From: Corynebacterium confusum
GTDB lineage: Bacteria > Actinomycetota > Actinomycetes > Mycobacteriales > Mycobacteriaceae
Length of the DNA stretch: 64,000 nt
Direction of reading: 5' to 3'
Assembly (NCBI RefSeq): GCF_030408715.1
Contig: NZ_CP047202.1
Span: 832,294 to 896,293 of the forward strand
A program made the translations under genes and the position numbers. Numbering within the stretch: position 1 is the stretch's first letter; each line of letters opens with the position of its first letter. The notes under the pieces are model-generated. The model was not told where the DNA came from, searched no databases, and saw only the letters and a list, made by a program, of their open reading frames with translations. Below are positions 27,461 through 36,722 of the stretch, piece by piece.

Positions 27461-27809
27461 CTAGGGTGCCTGACGGATCGGGGTCGCCGGAGATAGATGG
27501 TAGACGTCGGTCTTCATCAGCTGGCTGGCCAGAGAGTCCGAGACTGTCGGGGCCATGTCTTCTGCGTGAGGGGCGGTGGGGGCATCGGTAGCAATGCGCG
27601 AGCTGGTGTCAGCCACGGCTAGGACTGAGTACCCGGCGGCCAGGATAAAGAGCAGGGCGCCGACGGTCCGGAAACCGCGGCGGAGACGACAGTGCGATGG
27701 ACCGCACCGGGCCGATATCCAGGGAGAACACGGCCATGAGCGCCATGCCCAGCAGGAAGGCGGTGGCCAGTCGCTGGACGGTGGTCCCTTCCACGCCGCA
27801 GTCAGCCAT
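27461..27809 (-). pseudogene. Small two-helix membrane protein gene with an internal frameshift
   Basis: Reading from ATG 27809 gives a hydrophobic segment VQRLATAFLLGMALMAVFSL and then becomes low-complexity. In another frame the sequence continues sensibly from about 27690 as FRTVGALLFILAAGYSVLAV and a polar tail ending at TAG 27461-27463. The total length is one base off a multiple of three, so a single-base indel near 27680-27700 would restore a protein of about 115 residues with two membrane spans. I do not recognise the family. It could be a true pseudogene or an assembly error. Confidence 0.45.
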
Positions 27810-28202
27810 GATGATGGCAAGCCCGGCCGATCTAGCCTATTGGGCGGGCACAGTAGAAGGGGAAGCAGCCAAGGAAACACCTCTGTGGAATGGAGCGAGT
27901 GCAGAGAAATCGGACCATCACCAGGAAGACCTGCGTGACAAGGCGTCGTGGTAGGAGCAGATTTACTCGCGTCACCGCACCCTAAAACGGCCACTAGCGT
28001 GAGGGCACCACACGGGTGCTCCAGGGGTAAGACGCGATAGATATTTTGTGGTTCGGCTGGCCAGATAGTGCAGCGGCAAATGCTAGGGCGGCTCTAGTTG
28101 GTGGGTGCCGGCGCCGTCGAAAGCTTGCCCCTGAAAGGGGTGCTACCCAGCGACGTGCCTAGTCAGGGTAGGGTCTCGGCTGGCGAAGTGCACCCGACCG
28201 CT
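27810..28202. other. Gene-free stretch before the AspT-like gene
   Basis: About 390 bases with no convincing coding potential on either strand. The only structures seen are a small hairpin CCCCTGAAAGGGG near 28130 and the -10 box at its right end. It may contain regulatory sequence that I cannot identify. Confidence 0.5.
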
Positions 28203-28208
28203 TAGAAT
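28203..28208 (+). promoter_or_regulatory. -10 box of the AspT-like transporter
   Basis: TAGAAT ends 8 bases before GTG 28217. It overlaps the alternative TTG 28208, which argues for GTG as the true start. Confidence 0.5.
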
Positions 28209-28216
28209 TGAGCAAC

Positions 28217-29785
28217 GTGTTAGAAATCTTTAATGGTAATGAGCTACTGACCATCTTCTTGATGATCGTGCTCGGCACCTTGTTCGGGATGATCCCCTTC
28301 GGGCCGCTGCGCTTCGGCGCGGCCGGCACGTTGTTCGTGGGGCTCGCCTTCGGTTCCTTCGTGGACCTAGACGAGACCATCCTGAGCAAGTTACAGGAAA
28401 TGGGCTTGGGTCTGTTCATCTACATGCAAGGCCTGTCCGCCGGGGAACGTTTCTTCAAGGGATTATCTGAGCAGTTTAAGCAGATGATGGCGGCTGCGGC
28501 CGCAGTGATCTTGGCAGCCGGGGCCGCGCTGGGCTTCGGTGGCATTCTGGGGATTTCCCCGCTGGGCGCGGTAGGCGTCTTCTCCGGCGCGACGACGTCG
28601 ACGGCCTCGCTGGCCGTGGCCCAGCAGCAGACCGGCGAGGACTTGCCGGCTGTGGGCTACTCCCTGGGCTACCCGGTGGGCGTGGCCGTGGCTATCCTCA
28701 TGGTCTCCTTCATCCTGAAACAGAGCTGGCCGGCGAAGAAGGACCAGGATAACTCCGCCGACCAAGTCTTCCGTGCCATCACGGTGCGCGTGACGAAGAA
28801 CGACGTCAACATGGCGGACTTGGAAGAGGAATTCGGTGAGCACTTCATCATCGCGACCATCCGCCGCGGCAACAAGGTGATGGTGGCCGGTGACTCGCCG
28901 GAGATCCATACCGGCGACATTATGCGCGTGATGGTGACTAAGTCTTATTCCCGCGAGCTGGTCAAGGCGCTGGGTAAGCGCCAGCCGCAGACCCCGTTCG
29001 TGGACAAGCGCCTAGTCATCGAGGACGTGGCGATTTCCAATGAGGACGTCGCCGGCCGCACCGTCGGCGAGCTCAACCTCTTCGAGCGCTACGGCGGCCG
29101 CATCCTGCGCGTGCGCCGCGGCGACGAGTTGTTTTTGGCCAACGATGACACGTACCTTGCCTCCGGTGACACCGTGGAGCTCATCGTGAAGTTCGACCGC
29201 CTGGGCGATATCCGCGACTACTTTGGTAACTCGGTCAAGTCCTATGCGGAGCTGAACTGGGTGGCTGTGGCCGGCGGCCTGTTCATCGGCTACCTGATTT
29301 CGCTCATCGTGATCCCGCTGCCGGGTGGGGCCTCCTTCGAGCTCGGCTTCGCCCTAGGCCCGCTGATTACCGGCCTGGTACTCGGCGCGGTCCACCGCAC
29401 CCGCCGGGTGCCGTGGCAGGTGCCGTCGTCTATCAACACTTCTTTCCAACAGTGGGGCCTGATGATCTTCCTAGCCTCGGTCGGCCTGGCGTCGGGCGAG
29501 GCTTTCGTTTCCACTGCGTTTTCCATCGTGGGGCTTAAGGCCATGGTGCTGGCGGCGCTGGTGACCATCGTGGTCATCGTCCTCTTCGCGCTGTTCAGCC
29601 GCATGCTGGGCCAGTCGGAGACCCGCACCGTCGGCGGCGTGTCCGGTATCTTCGGCCAGCCCGCCGTGGTCAACTACGCCACCGGTGTCAGCACCGACTC
29701 CCGCATCATGACCGGCTACGCCTCCACCATCGTGGTCGCCCAGGTAGTCAAGATCGTGGTCATTCCGTTCATGCTGATGTTCTAG
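28217..29785 (+). CDS. AspT/YidE-family transporter with two RCK_C domains
   Basis: A 522-residue membrane protein with two blocks of about five hydrophobic helices (residues 5-160 and 350-520) around a cytosolic pair of TrkA_C/RCK_C domains (about 185-265 and 270-345; the FRAITVRVTKNDV and DVAGRTVGELNLFERYGG segments). The duplicated motifs FSGATTSTASLAVAQQQTG and FGQPAVVNYATG resemble the AspT aspartate:alanine exchanger family. Substrate is uncertain; dicarboxylate or aspartate exchange is the family theme. A long non-coding region precedes it, and a hairpin terminator shared with prfC follows. Confidence 0.85.
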   Translation: MLEIFNGNELLTIFLMIVLGTLFGMIPFGPLRFGAAGTLFVGLAFGSFVDLDETILSKLQEMGLGLFIYMQGLSAGERFFKGLSEQFKQMMAAAAAVILAAGAALGFGGILGISPLGAVGVFSGATTSTASLAVAQQQTGEDLPAVGYSLGYPVGVAVAILMVSFILKQSWPAKKDQDNSADQVFRAITVRVTKNDVNMADLEEEFGEHFIIATIRRGNKVMVAGDSPEIHTGDIMRVMVTKSYSRELVKALGKRQPQTPFVDKRLVIEDVAISNEDVAGRTVGELNLFERYGGRILRVRRGDELFLANDDTYLASGDTVELIVKFDRLGDIRDYFGNSVKSYAELNWVAVAGGLFIGYLISLIVIPLPGGASFELGFALGPLITGLVLGAVHRTRRVPWQVPSSINTSFQQWGLMIFLASVGLASGEAFVSTAFSIVGLKAMVLAALVTIVVIVLFALFSRMLGQSETRTVGGVSGIFGQPAVVNYATGVSTDSRIMTGYASTIVVAQVVKIVVIPFMLMF

Positions 29786-29845
29786 CTGGCTTCGTCTTCA
29801 AGCCTGCAGCTATAGTCAGCTCTTTCAGACAATAAAGAAAATAAA

Positions 29846-29880
29846 GGGTGCCGGACCGGTAAATTACCGGCCAGGCACCC
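29846..29880. terminator. Bidirectional hairpin between the AspT-like gene and prfC
   Basis: Arms GGGTGCCGGACCGGT and ACCGGCCAGGCACCC pair with a 3-base internal mismatch around AAATT. It lies between two convergent genes, with A-rich sequence to the left that would give U-rich RNA for the prfC transcript. Confidence 0.75.
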
Positions 29881-29917
29881 TTCGTCTATGGCCCCGGTTG
29901 TCGGGGCGGCTGGTGGC

Positions 29918-31561
29918 CTAGTCGGCGACCAGGGTTTCCATGGTCAGCTCGGGGTGTTCTTTCTCGATGAAGGCCAGCTTCCACTTGTCGCCGAAGAGGG
30001 CGATCAGCTCGCCGTCGGTGCGGGTGAAGATCTCCACGCCGCGCTGGCGGCCCAGCTCAGGGGCGGACTCGGCGTCGGTGCGGCGCGCCACGGAGTAGGG
30101 GATGGGCTCGGTGACGGTCTCGACGTTGTACTCCAGCTCCATGCGGGCCTGCATGACCTCGAACTGCATGGGGCCGACCGCGGCCATGACCGGGGAGGCG
30201 TCGCCGCGGGCGTCGTTGCGCAGGATCTGGACCACGCCCTCGGCAGCGAGCTGATCCAGGCCCTTGCGGAAGGCCTTGTACTTGCCCAGCGACTTCGCGC
30301 GCAGGATCCGGAAGGCTTCCGGGGCGAACTGCGGCATCGGGCGGAACTGCACCTTGCGGCCGGTGTAGATGGTGTCGCCGGGGGCGAGCGAGCCGGCGTT
30401 GACTAGGCCCACGATATCGCCCGGGTAGGCGGCATCCACCGTGTCGCGGGTGCGGCCGAAGACCGTCAGCGCGTACTTCGTGGAGAACGACCGCCCGGAC
30501 TGGGCGTGGTGGACCTGCATGCCGCGCTCGAAGCAGCCGGAGACCACGCGCATGAATGCCAAGTTATCGCGGTGCTTTTGGTCCATGCCGGCCTGGACCT
30601 TGAAGATGACGCCGGAGAAGTCATCGGTGACCTCGCGCGCGGCGTCCATCGCGCTGGACGCGCCCGAGTCAGCGGCCTCCAGGGCCTTCGGGTCGGATTC
30701 GCGCTCGCGCGGGGCGGGCGCGATGGCGCACAGCGTGTCCAGGATCTGGTGCACGCCGAAGTTCAGCATCGCCGAGGCGAAGATCAGCGGGCTGGTCACG
30801 CACTGCTCGAACATTTCCTGGTCGTGGACCGCGCCGTCGGCGGCGAGCAGCTCGGCTTCCTCCGCGGCGGTCTCCCAGACGCCCGCCTCCTTTGCGGCGG
30901 CGTCGGCGGGGGAGTAGTGCTCCTCCGGGGCGATGGTGGAACCGCCGGCGGTGCGGATGAAGTGGATGTACTCGTCAGCTTCGCCGTCGTCGTTGACGTG
31001 GGCGAGGCCGCGGAAATCGCCCGCGATGCCGACCGGCCAGTACAGCGGCGTCGGCTGCAGCTGGATCTCGTTGACGATCTCATCGACCAGCTCCAGCGGC
31101 TCCCGGCCCACGCGGTCCCACTTGTTGATCACGGTGATGATCGGCAGGCCGCGGGCCTTACAGACGCGGAAGAGCTTGAGGGTTTGCGGCTCGAGGCCCT
31201 TGGCGGCGTCGATCAGCATGACGGCCGCGTCCACCGCGGTCAGCACGCGGTAGGTGTCCTCGGAGAAATCCGCGTGGCCAGGGGTGTCCACCAGGTTGAT
31301 CATGTACGGCTCGCCCTCGTGGCCCTCCGGCGCGTACTCGAACTGCAGGGCGGAGGAGGCCACGGAGATGCCGCGGTCCTTTTCCATGTCCATCCAGTCG
31401 GAGACGGTGGACTTGCGGCCGGCCTTGCCGTGCACGGCACCTGCCTCGTTGATGATGTGGGCGTGCAGCGCCAAAGCCTCGGTCAACGTGGACTTACCGG
31501 CATCCGGGTGGGCGATAACGGCGAAGGTGCGGCGGCGGTTGGCTTCAGCGGCAATACTCAT
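29918..31561 (-). CDS. prfC: Peptide chain release factor 3
   Basis: A 547-residue translational GTPase that recycles RF1/RF2 from the ribosome after peptide release. G1 is AHPDAGKSTLTEAL (residues 17-30), the switch region is GRKSTVSDWMDMEKDRGISV, G3 is VDTPGHADF and G4 is INKWDR. The C-terminal RF3 domain ends with LAFIEKEHPELTMETL. Length is normal. It appears leaderless, 48 bases downstream of the SDR gene on the same strand. Confidence 0.96.
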   Translation of the reverse strand: MSIAAEANRRRTFAVIAHPDAGKSTLTEALALHAHIINEAGAVHGKAGRKSTVSDWMDMEKDRGISVASSALQFEYAPEGHEGEPYMINLVDTPGHADFSEDTYRVLTAVDAAVMLIDAAKGLEPQTLKLFRVCKARGLPIITVINKWDRVGREPLELVDEIVNEIQLQPTPLYWPVGIAGDFRGLAHVNDDGEADEYIHFIRTAGGSTIAPEEHYSPADAAAKEAGVWETAAEEAELLAADGAVHDQEMFEQCVTSPLIFASAMLNFGVHQILDTLCAIAPAPRERESDPKALEAADSGASSAMDAAREVTDDFSGVIFKVQAGMDQKHRDNLAFMRVVSGCFERGMQVHHAQSGRSFSTKYALTVFGRTRDTVDAAYPGDIVGLVNAGSLAPGDTIYTGRKVQFRPMPQFAPEAFRILRAKSLGKYKAFRKGLDQLAAEGVVQILRNDARGDASPVMAAVGPMQFEVMQARMELEYNVETVTEPIPYSVARRTDAESAPELGRQRGVEIFTRTDGELIALFGDKWKLAFIEKEHPELTMETLVAD

Positions 31562-31568
31562 GGCGCAT

Positions 31569-31574
31569 AGTTTA
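31569..31574 (-). promoter_or_regulatory. Putative -10 box of prfC (leaderless)
   Basis: TAAACT on the minus strand, 7 bases before ATG 31561, in the short gap after the SDR stop. Confidence 0.5.
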
Positions 31575-31609
31575 CTTCCCGGTAGCAGGGACGTTTAATT
31601 GCACGGTGC

Positions 31610-32410
31610 CTAGTCGAGGTACAGCCTCTGGCCCAGGGCGTTGAACAAAGCGCTGATTTCGGCGTCGGAGACCTTCTTCTGGCGGCCGGGCCGCTGGTGG
31701 TTGTTGTAGTACTCGCCCGGGGTGAAGTGGACACCTGCCGTGCCAGTCAGGTAGAACGCCAGGTTGCGGGCGCCGTCCTCGGCCGAGCCGAAGTGGCGGC
31801 CCAGACGCCCGGTGTAGGCCTTGGACAGACGGGCGTTGGCGGTGCGCGAGAAATTCGTGGCCAGCACGCCGGGGTGGAAGGCCACGGAGTTCAGCCCCTG
31901 TTCGTGCAGGTAGTGGGTGAGCAGGATAGTGCCCAGCTTCGCGTTGCCGTAGGCGCGCTCCGAGCTGAAACCGTGGAAGGTGTTCGGGTCCTCGGGGTCG
32001 AACTTGGCGAGCAGGACGTTGGCAATTGAGGCGGTCTGCACCACCGGCGCGCCACCGATCTGCTCGCGCAGCAAGGTAGTCAGCAGGAACGGGGCCACCA
32101 CGTTGACCTGCCAGGTGCGCTCGAAGCCGTCCGCGGTGGTCAGCGGTCCGTCGAAGATGCCGCCGGCGTTGTTGGCCAGGCCCGCGAGCGGGCCGAACTC
32201 GGCCAGCTTGTCCGCTAGCTCGCGGACCTCGCGGAGGGACTCGAAATCCGCGACTAGGTGCGGCGCGTCGAGGTCCGCGGCGACGCGCGCGGTTTTCTCC
32301 GGGTTGCGGCCGACCACGACGATGCGATCGTCGGGGCGGGTGCGGTGGATGAGGCGGGCAGCGGCGGCTCCGATGCCATCGGAGGCGCCGGTGATGACGA
32401 AGGTTTTCAT
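31610..32410 (-). CDS. Short-chain dehydrogenase/reductase (retinol-dehydrogenase-like)
   Basis: A 266-residue classical-type SDR. The coenzyme loop is TGASDGIGAAAARLI, the NNAGG motif follows near residue 80, and the active site is Ser in QTASIAN with Tyr and Lys in AYGNAKLG. An Arg in the second strand (VVGRNPEK) favours NADP. The substrate is unknown; the closest look is to retinol dehydrogenase/WW-domain oxidoreductase-like SDRs that carry a long loop before the active Tyr. It has its own promoter and lies between pth and prfC on the same strand. Confidence 0.85.
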   Translation of the reverse strand: MKTFVITGASDGIGAAAARLIHRTRPDDRIVVVGRNPEKTARVAADLDAPHLVADFESLREVRELADKLAEFGPLAGLANNAGGIFDGPLTTADGFERTWQVNVVAPFLLTTLLREQIGGAPVVQTASIANVLLAKFDPEDPNTFHGFSSERAYGNAKLGTILLTHYLHEQGLNSVAFHPGVLATNFSRTANARLSKAYTGRLGRHFGSAEDGARNLAFYLTGTAGVHFTPGEYYNNHQRPGRQKKVSDAEISALFNALGQRLYLD

Positions 32411-32416
32411 ATCTTT

Positions 32417-32422
32417 AAATTA
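32417..32422 (-). promoter_or_regulatory. Putative -10 box of the SDR gene at 31.6 kb
   Basis: TAATTT on the minus strand, 6 bases before ATG 32410. Confidence 0.5.
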
Positions 32423-32458
32423 GCGCGGCCGCCGTCCCGGGATCCGGCGCTTTCGCCC

Positions 32459-33136
32459 TTAGCGGGAGTGGATAGTATTCTGCGCGGCCGCCAGGCCCTT
32501 GTCCACGATGAGTCGGGCGCCCTCGGCGGCGGTGCTAATCGCCGTATCCAGCCCGCGGCTTGCATCCACCGGGCCCAGGACATAGTCGGGGATGGACGAG
32601 CCCTTCGGCGGGCGGCCGATGCCGATGCGCACCCGCAGGTAGTCCCGCGTGCCCAGGTGCTCGGTCAGGGACTTCAGCCCGTTGTGCCCGTTTTCGTTAC
32701 CGCCCTGCTTGAGGCGTACCTTGTGGGCGGGCAGGTCGAGCTCGTCGTGAATGACAATAATGCGCTCCGGCGGGACGTTTAAGAGCCGGGCCAGCTCGCC
32801 GACCGGCTCGCCGCTTAAGTTCATAAAGCTTTGCGGGCGCACGGCCAGTACCGGCGTGCCGTCGATGTCCAAGGAGGCGGCGTCGGCCGCCAGCCCGCGC
32901 ACCGGCTGGACCAGCCCGCCGGTGGTCGCCAGCAGGTCATCCACAGCCATGAAACCGACGTTGTGCCGCGTCGCCGCGTATTTGGGGCCCGGGTTGCCCA
33001 GGCCGACGATGAGCCACTCGGCGCGCAGGTCCTCCGGCGCGGGCGCGGTGTGCGCAGAGCCCGACGACGCGGACCGGGCAGAACCGTGTGCGGAAGGCTT
33101 CCGGAAAGGGCTTAGGAGTTTATCTAAAAAAGACAC
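32459..33136 (-). CDS. pth: Peptidyl-tRNA hydrolase (paralogue 1)
   Basis: A 225-residue Pth enzyme that releases peptides from peptidyl-tRNA that drops off ribosomes. The family signatures are complete: IVGLGNPGPKYAATRHNVGF with the catalytic His, RPQSFMNLSGEPV, IVIHDELDLP (catalytic Asp) and GGNENGHNGLKSL. It is longer than usual because of a Ser/Ala-rich N-terminal extension of about 40 residues. The start is GTG 33136. A second pth gene lies at 37560-38117, so the organism has two. Confidence 0.93.
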   Translation of the reverse strand: MSFLDKLLSPFRKPSAHGSARSASSGSAHTAPAPEDLRAEWLIVGLGNPGPKYAATRHNVGFMAVDDLLATTGGLVQPVRGLAADAASLDIDGTPVLAVRPQSFMNLSGEPVGELARLLNVPPERIIVIHDELDLPAHKVRLKQGGNENGHNGLKSLTEHLGTRDYLRVRIGIGRPPKGSSIPDYVLGPVDASRGLDTAISTAAEGARLIVDKGLAAAQNTIHSR

Positions 33137-33167
33137 GCTTTTAGTCTGGCATATATCCTTCTAAGGC

Positions 33168-34163
33168 ATGACAGCTAGCACGGTCCTAGACGAACTCACC
33201 TGCCCCGTCCTGCCGGCGCCAATGGCCGGCGGGCCTACCACCCCGGCGCTGGTAGCGGCGGCTGCGAAGGCCGGCTCGCTGGGCACGCTAGCGTGGGGCA
33301 CGGCCAGCCTTGAGCAGGCAGAAGCGCAGCTCGAGCAGTTGTTGGACACCGGCACCACCCGCTGGGCGGTTAACCTCTTCCATCCCCAACAGCCGCTGCG
33401 CGAGCAGGAGCGCCAGACCGCCTTGGCAGTGGCGGCGGCCGAAGGGGTGGAGCTGGCCGCCGCCGACTACAGCTTCGGTTGGGACGCCAAGCTCGACCTG
33501 GCCTTGGGCGCGTCCACCCCGCCGCGGGTGGTCTGGGCGATGTTCGGCACCTTCAGCGGCGCGGAGATCGCGCGCGTCCACGGCCGCGGGAGCGAGGCCT
33601 GGGTGACCGTGACCAACCCGGCCGAGGCACACGCTGCCGCGGAGGCCGGGGCCGACGTGTTGTGCGTGCAGGGACCCGACGCCGGCGGGCACCGCGGTAT
33701 CTGGGACGAATACGCCGAGCCGGACCAGCGCGCGCTGCCGGATCTGGTGCGCACCTGCCAGGTGGGCTTGCCGCTGCTGGCCGCAGGGGGCCTGCGCACC
33801 GCGCAGGACGTCGCCCGAGTGCTCGACCTGCCGGGGGTAGCGGCCGCGGTCTGTGGCTCCGCCTTCCTCCTAGCCGATGAGGCGGGGACGAGCCCCGCCA
33901 ACCGGGAAATGCTTTCCAAGGGCGGGCCCACCGTCGCCACTCGCGCTTTTAGCGGCAGGGTGGCCCGGGGCCTGGCGACGGAGTACACCGCGCAGCACCC
34001 GGATGCCCCTGCTATCTACCCCCACCTCAACCAGATTCTGCTCCCTAGGCGGGCGGCGGGGGATCAGGCGGTGGCGTATTGCCTAGTGGGCAAACCAGCC
34101 ACTGGGCTGCGTGGGGGTAGTGTGGAAGATATCCTCTGCCGTCTTAACCAAAAGGCGAACTAG
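33168..34163 (+). CDS. Nitronate monooxygenase family flavoprotein
   Basis: A 331-residue FMN-dependent TIM-barrel protein of the nitronate monooxygenase (formerly 2-nitropropane dioxygenase) family, which oxidises toxic nitronates such as propionate 3-nitronate. N-terminal LPAPMAGGPTTPALVAAAA is the FMN phosphate-binding start, VQGPDAGGHRG carries the active-site His, and LLAAGGLRTAQDVA is the second phosphate loop. The start ATG is 31 bases from the divergent pth start. A TATATC hexamer 10 bases upstream could be the -10 box. Confidence 0.88.
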   Translation: MTASTVLDELTCPVLPAPMAGGPTTPALVAAAAKAGSLGTLAWGTASLEQAEAQLEQLLDTGTTRWAVNLFHPQQPLREQERQTALAVAAAEGVELAAADYSFGWDAKLDLALGASTPPRVVWAMFGTFSGAEIARVHGRGSEAWVTVTNPAEAHAAAEAGADVLCVQGPDAGGHRGIWDEYAEPDQRALPDLVRTCQVGLPLLAAGGLRTAQDVARVLDLPGVAAAVCGSAFLLADEAGTSPANREMLSKGGPTVATRAFSGRVARGLATEYTAQHPDAPAIYPHLNQILLPRRAAGDQAVAYCLVGKPATGLRGGSVEDILCRLNQKAN

Positions 34164-34229
34164 AACGCGATAAACTTTTTGGTTGAGAATTGGTTGTACA
34201 CCCATCGGACCGTGAAAAGGATTGATTTC

Positions 34230-35690
34230 GTGACCGCAAACTCGCACGTGTGGCAAGAAAACTGGAACGAGCGCCTCGAAAAGGCGCAGGAGATGCTGCC
34301 GCTAATCCACCAGCTTCATCGCAAAAACAACGTTGTCACCACGATCTTCGGCCGCCCGCTGGTGGGCGTCACCGACATCGACATCATTAAGAGCCACCGC
34401 TACGCCCGCCGTATCGCGGAGCGCGAGCTGTCCACCTTCGAGACCCTGCCGATCATCCAGGCACTGACCGAGATGAACCTGGGTTCTGCCTCCGTCGACG
34501 TGGGGCGCTTGGTCATCGGCTACGAAGAGGAAAAGGACAACTACAACAGCCTGCGCGACTACCTCGAGCAGGAGCTGGTTGAGGTCGTCGGCGCCGGCGT
34601 CAACAAGGAATGTACCGACGTCGTGCTCTACGGCTTCGGCCGCATCGGGCGCCTGCTGGCCCGCATCCTGATCGCCCGCGAGGCCGCTTACGGCGGCGTG
34701 CGCCTGCGCGCCATCGTCGTGCGCAAGAAGGGTGACGGCGACATCCTCAAGCGTGCCTCCCTGCTGCGCCGCGACTCCGTCCACGGCGCCTTCAACGGCT
34801 CTATCTCCGTGGATGAGGAAAACGAGGTCATCTGGGCCAACGGCACCAAAATCAAGGTCATCTACGCCTCCGACCCGGCCACCATTGACTACACCCAGTA
34901 CGGCATCAAGGACGCCATCCTGGTCGACAACACCGGCGCGTGGCGCAACCGCGAGGGCCTGTCCCAGCATCTGGAGGCCCCGGGCATCGCCCGCGTGCTG
35001 CTGACCGCCCCGGGCAAGGGCGACATCAAGAACATCGTCTACGGCATCAACGACGGCGACATCGCTGAGGACGACAACATCCTGTCCGCGGCTTCCTGTA
35101 CCACCAACGGCATCACCCCGGTCCTGCAGGTCATCAACGAGCGCTATGGTGTGACCCACGGCCACGTGGAGACCGCCCACTCGTTCACCAACGACCAAAA
35201 CCTCATCGACAACTACCACAAGGGCGACCGCCGTGGCCGCGCCGCCGGCCTGAACATGGTCCTGACCGAGACCGGCGCCGCCAAGGCCGTGGCCAAGGCC
35301 GTCCCGGACTTCGAGGGCAAGCTGACCGGCAACGCCATCCGCGTTCCCACCCCGGATGTGTCCATGGCCGTGTTGAACCTGGAGCTGGAGCGCGAGGTGG
35401 AGCGCGACGAGGTCAACAACTTCCTGCGTGACGTCTCGCTGCGCTCCCACCTGCGCCAGCAGATCAGCTACATCGCCTCCCCGGAGGTTGTCTCCTCCGA
35501 CTTCGTCGGCTCCACCCACGCCGGCATCGTCGACGGCCTGGCCACCATCGCCAGCGGCAAGCACCTGGTGCTCTACGTCTGGTACGACAACGAGTTCGGC
35601 TACTCCAACCAGGTCATCCGCATCGTCGAGCGCCTGGCCAACGCCCGCCCGAAGGTCCTGCCTAGCCGCATCCACGCCTCCGAGCTCTAA
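34230..35690 (+). CDS. gapB: Glyceraldehyde-3-phosphate dehydrogenase, large GapB type
   Basis: A 486-residue protein, longer than the usual 335 because of an extra N-terminal helical region of about 130 residues. The Rossmann loop YGFGRIGRLLAR begins near residue 134. The active Cys is in SAASCTTNGITPV (near residue 290), with the partner His in THGHVETAHSFT. C. glutamicum has a gapB (gapX) of this size and context that favours the gluconeogenic direction with NADP, from memory. GTG 34230 has an AAAAGG ribosome site; an in-frame upstream extension lacks homology. A very strong terminator follows. Confidence 0.93.
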   Translation: MTANSHVWQENWNERLEKAQEMLPLIHQLHRKNNVVTTIFGRPLVGVTDIDIIKSHRYARRIAERELSTFETLPIIQALTEMNLGSASVDVGRLVIGYEEEKDNYNSLRDYLEQELVEVVGAGVNKECTDVVLYGFGRIGRLLARILIAREAAYGGVRLRAIVVRKKGDGDILKRASLLRRDSVHGAFNGSISVDEENEVIWANGTKIKVIYASDPATIDYTQYGIKDAILVDNTGAWRNREGLSQHLEAPGIARVLLTAPGKGDIKNIVYGINDGDIAEDDNILSAASCTTNGITPVLQVINERYGVTHGHVETAHSFTNDQNLIDNYHKGDRRGRAAGLNMVLTETGAAKAVAKAVPDFEGKLTGNAIRVPTPDVSMAVLNLELEREVERDEVNNFLRDVSLRSHLRQQISYIASPEVVSSDFVGSTHAGIVDGLATIASGKHLVLYVWYDNEFGYSNQVIRIVERLANARPKVLPSRIHASEL

Positions 35691-35731
35691 GGCGCGTTAG
35701 AGCCCGTTAAGGGCTCCCGGATAAATGACAT

Positions 35732-35773
35732 TTCCCCGCTCGGTGTGCTGTCCTACCGAGCGGGGAATTTTTT
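35732..35773 (+). terminator. Strong intrinsic terminator after gapB
   Basis: Perfect 13-base arms TTCCCCGCTCGGT (35732-35744) and ACCGAGCGGGGAA (35755-35767) followed by six Ts. It lies between convergent gapB and ppk2. Confidence 0.93.
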
Positions 35774-35799
35774 AGGTCCTGTTGCGGGTGGCCTGGGAC

Positions 35800-36669
35800 T
35801 TATTTCTTCTTGTCCTTCTTTTTCTTCTTATCCTGCTTGCCGCGCTCGAGGGCGGCGGCGACGTCGGGGACGTACTTGAACTCCTCGCGGGCCGGGCGCT
35901 CGTATTCCTCTCCGTCGGAGGCTGGACGCTGCGGGACTTCCGGCATCTCGCGCTCGATCTTCTGGTAGGGGATGGAGCTGAGCAGGTGCGCGATGACGTT
36001 GATGCGCGAGCGCTTCTTGTCCTCCGACTCGACCGTGTACCACGGCGCGGTGGGCGTGTCGGTGTGGATGAACATCGCGTCCTTGGCGCGGGAGTAGTCC
36101 TCCCAGCGGGTGATGGACTGCAGGTCCATGGGCGAGAGCTTCCAGCGGCGCAGCGGGTCATTGCGGCGGGACTCGAAGCGGGCGATCTGTTCTTCGTCGG
36201 ACACGGAGAACCAGTACTTGCGCAGCATGATGCCGTCTTCGACCAACATCTGCTCGAAGATCGGGGCCTGGTGCAGGAAGCGGACGTATTCCTGATCGGT
36301 GCAAAAGCCCATGACGCGCTCGACGCCGGCGCGGTTGTACCAGGAGCGGTCGAAGATGACGATCTCGCCGGCGGTAGGCAGCTTCTCGATGTAGCGCTGG
36401 AAGTACCACTGGCCGCGCTCCCGGGAGGTGGGGGCGGGGAGAGCCTCCACGCGGCAGGAGCGCGGGTTGAGGTACTGCGTGATCCGCTTAATCGCCGAGC
36501 CCTTGCCGGCGGCGTCGCGGCCTTCCATGATGATGACCACGCGGGCGCCGGTCTCGACGACCCACTGCTGCATGTCGACCAGCTCGGCCTGCAGGCGCTT
36601 GAGCTCGTCCTCGTAGGCCTTCTTGTTCAGCTTCGGCGGCTTGGTGGTCTTCGCGTCTTTCTTGCTCAT
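35800..36669 (-). CDS. ppk2: Polyphosphate kinase 2
   Basis: A 289-residue PPK2, which transfers phosphate between polyphosphate and nucleoside diphosphates. Walker A is MEGRDAAGKGSA (about residues 48-59), followed by the ERGQWYFQRYIEKLP segment, Walker B-like VIFDRSWYNRAGVERVMGF and the lid RRNDPLRRWKLSP. The Arg/Lys-rich lid fits class I. The C-terminus ends in a run of Lys and Asp that might bind polyphosphate; that is inference. Its length and motifs resemble C. glutamicum PPK2 enzymes. Confidence 0.93.
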   Translation of the reverse strand: MSKKDAKTTKPPKLNKKAYEDELKRLQAELVDMQQWVVETGARVVIIMEGRDAAGKGSAIKRITQYLNPRSCRVEALPAPTSRERGQWYFQRYIEKLPTAGEIVIFDRSWYNRAGVERVMGFCTDQEYVRFLHQAPIFEQMLVEDGIMLRKYWFSVSDEEQIARFESRRNDPLRRWKLSPMDLQSITRWEDYSRAKDAMFIHTDTPTAPWYTVESEDKKRSRINVIAHLLSSIPYQKIEREMPEVPQRPASDGEEYERPAREEFKYVPDVAAALERGKQDKKKKKDKKK

Positions 36670-36675
36670 AACTCA

Positions 36676-36681
36676 ATCGTA
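36676..36681 (-). promoter_or_regulatory. Putative -10 box of ppk2 (leaderless)
   Basis: TACGAT on the minus strand, 6 bases before ATG 36669. Confidence 0.5.
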
Positions 36682-36722
36682 GCTGCCAGAAGGCCGTGGG
36701 GAAAACCCATCAAAGATGAATT

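Noticed and set aside
34302..35675. 457-codon minus-strand frame opposite gapB
   Set aside because: It is a shadow of gapB; there is no ribosome site and no recognisable domain.
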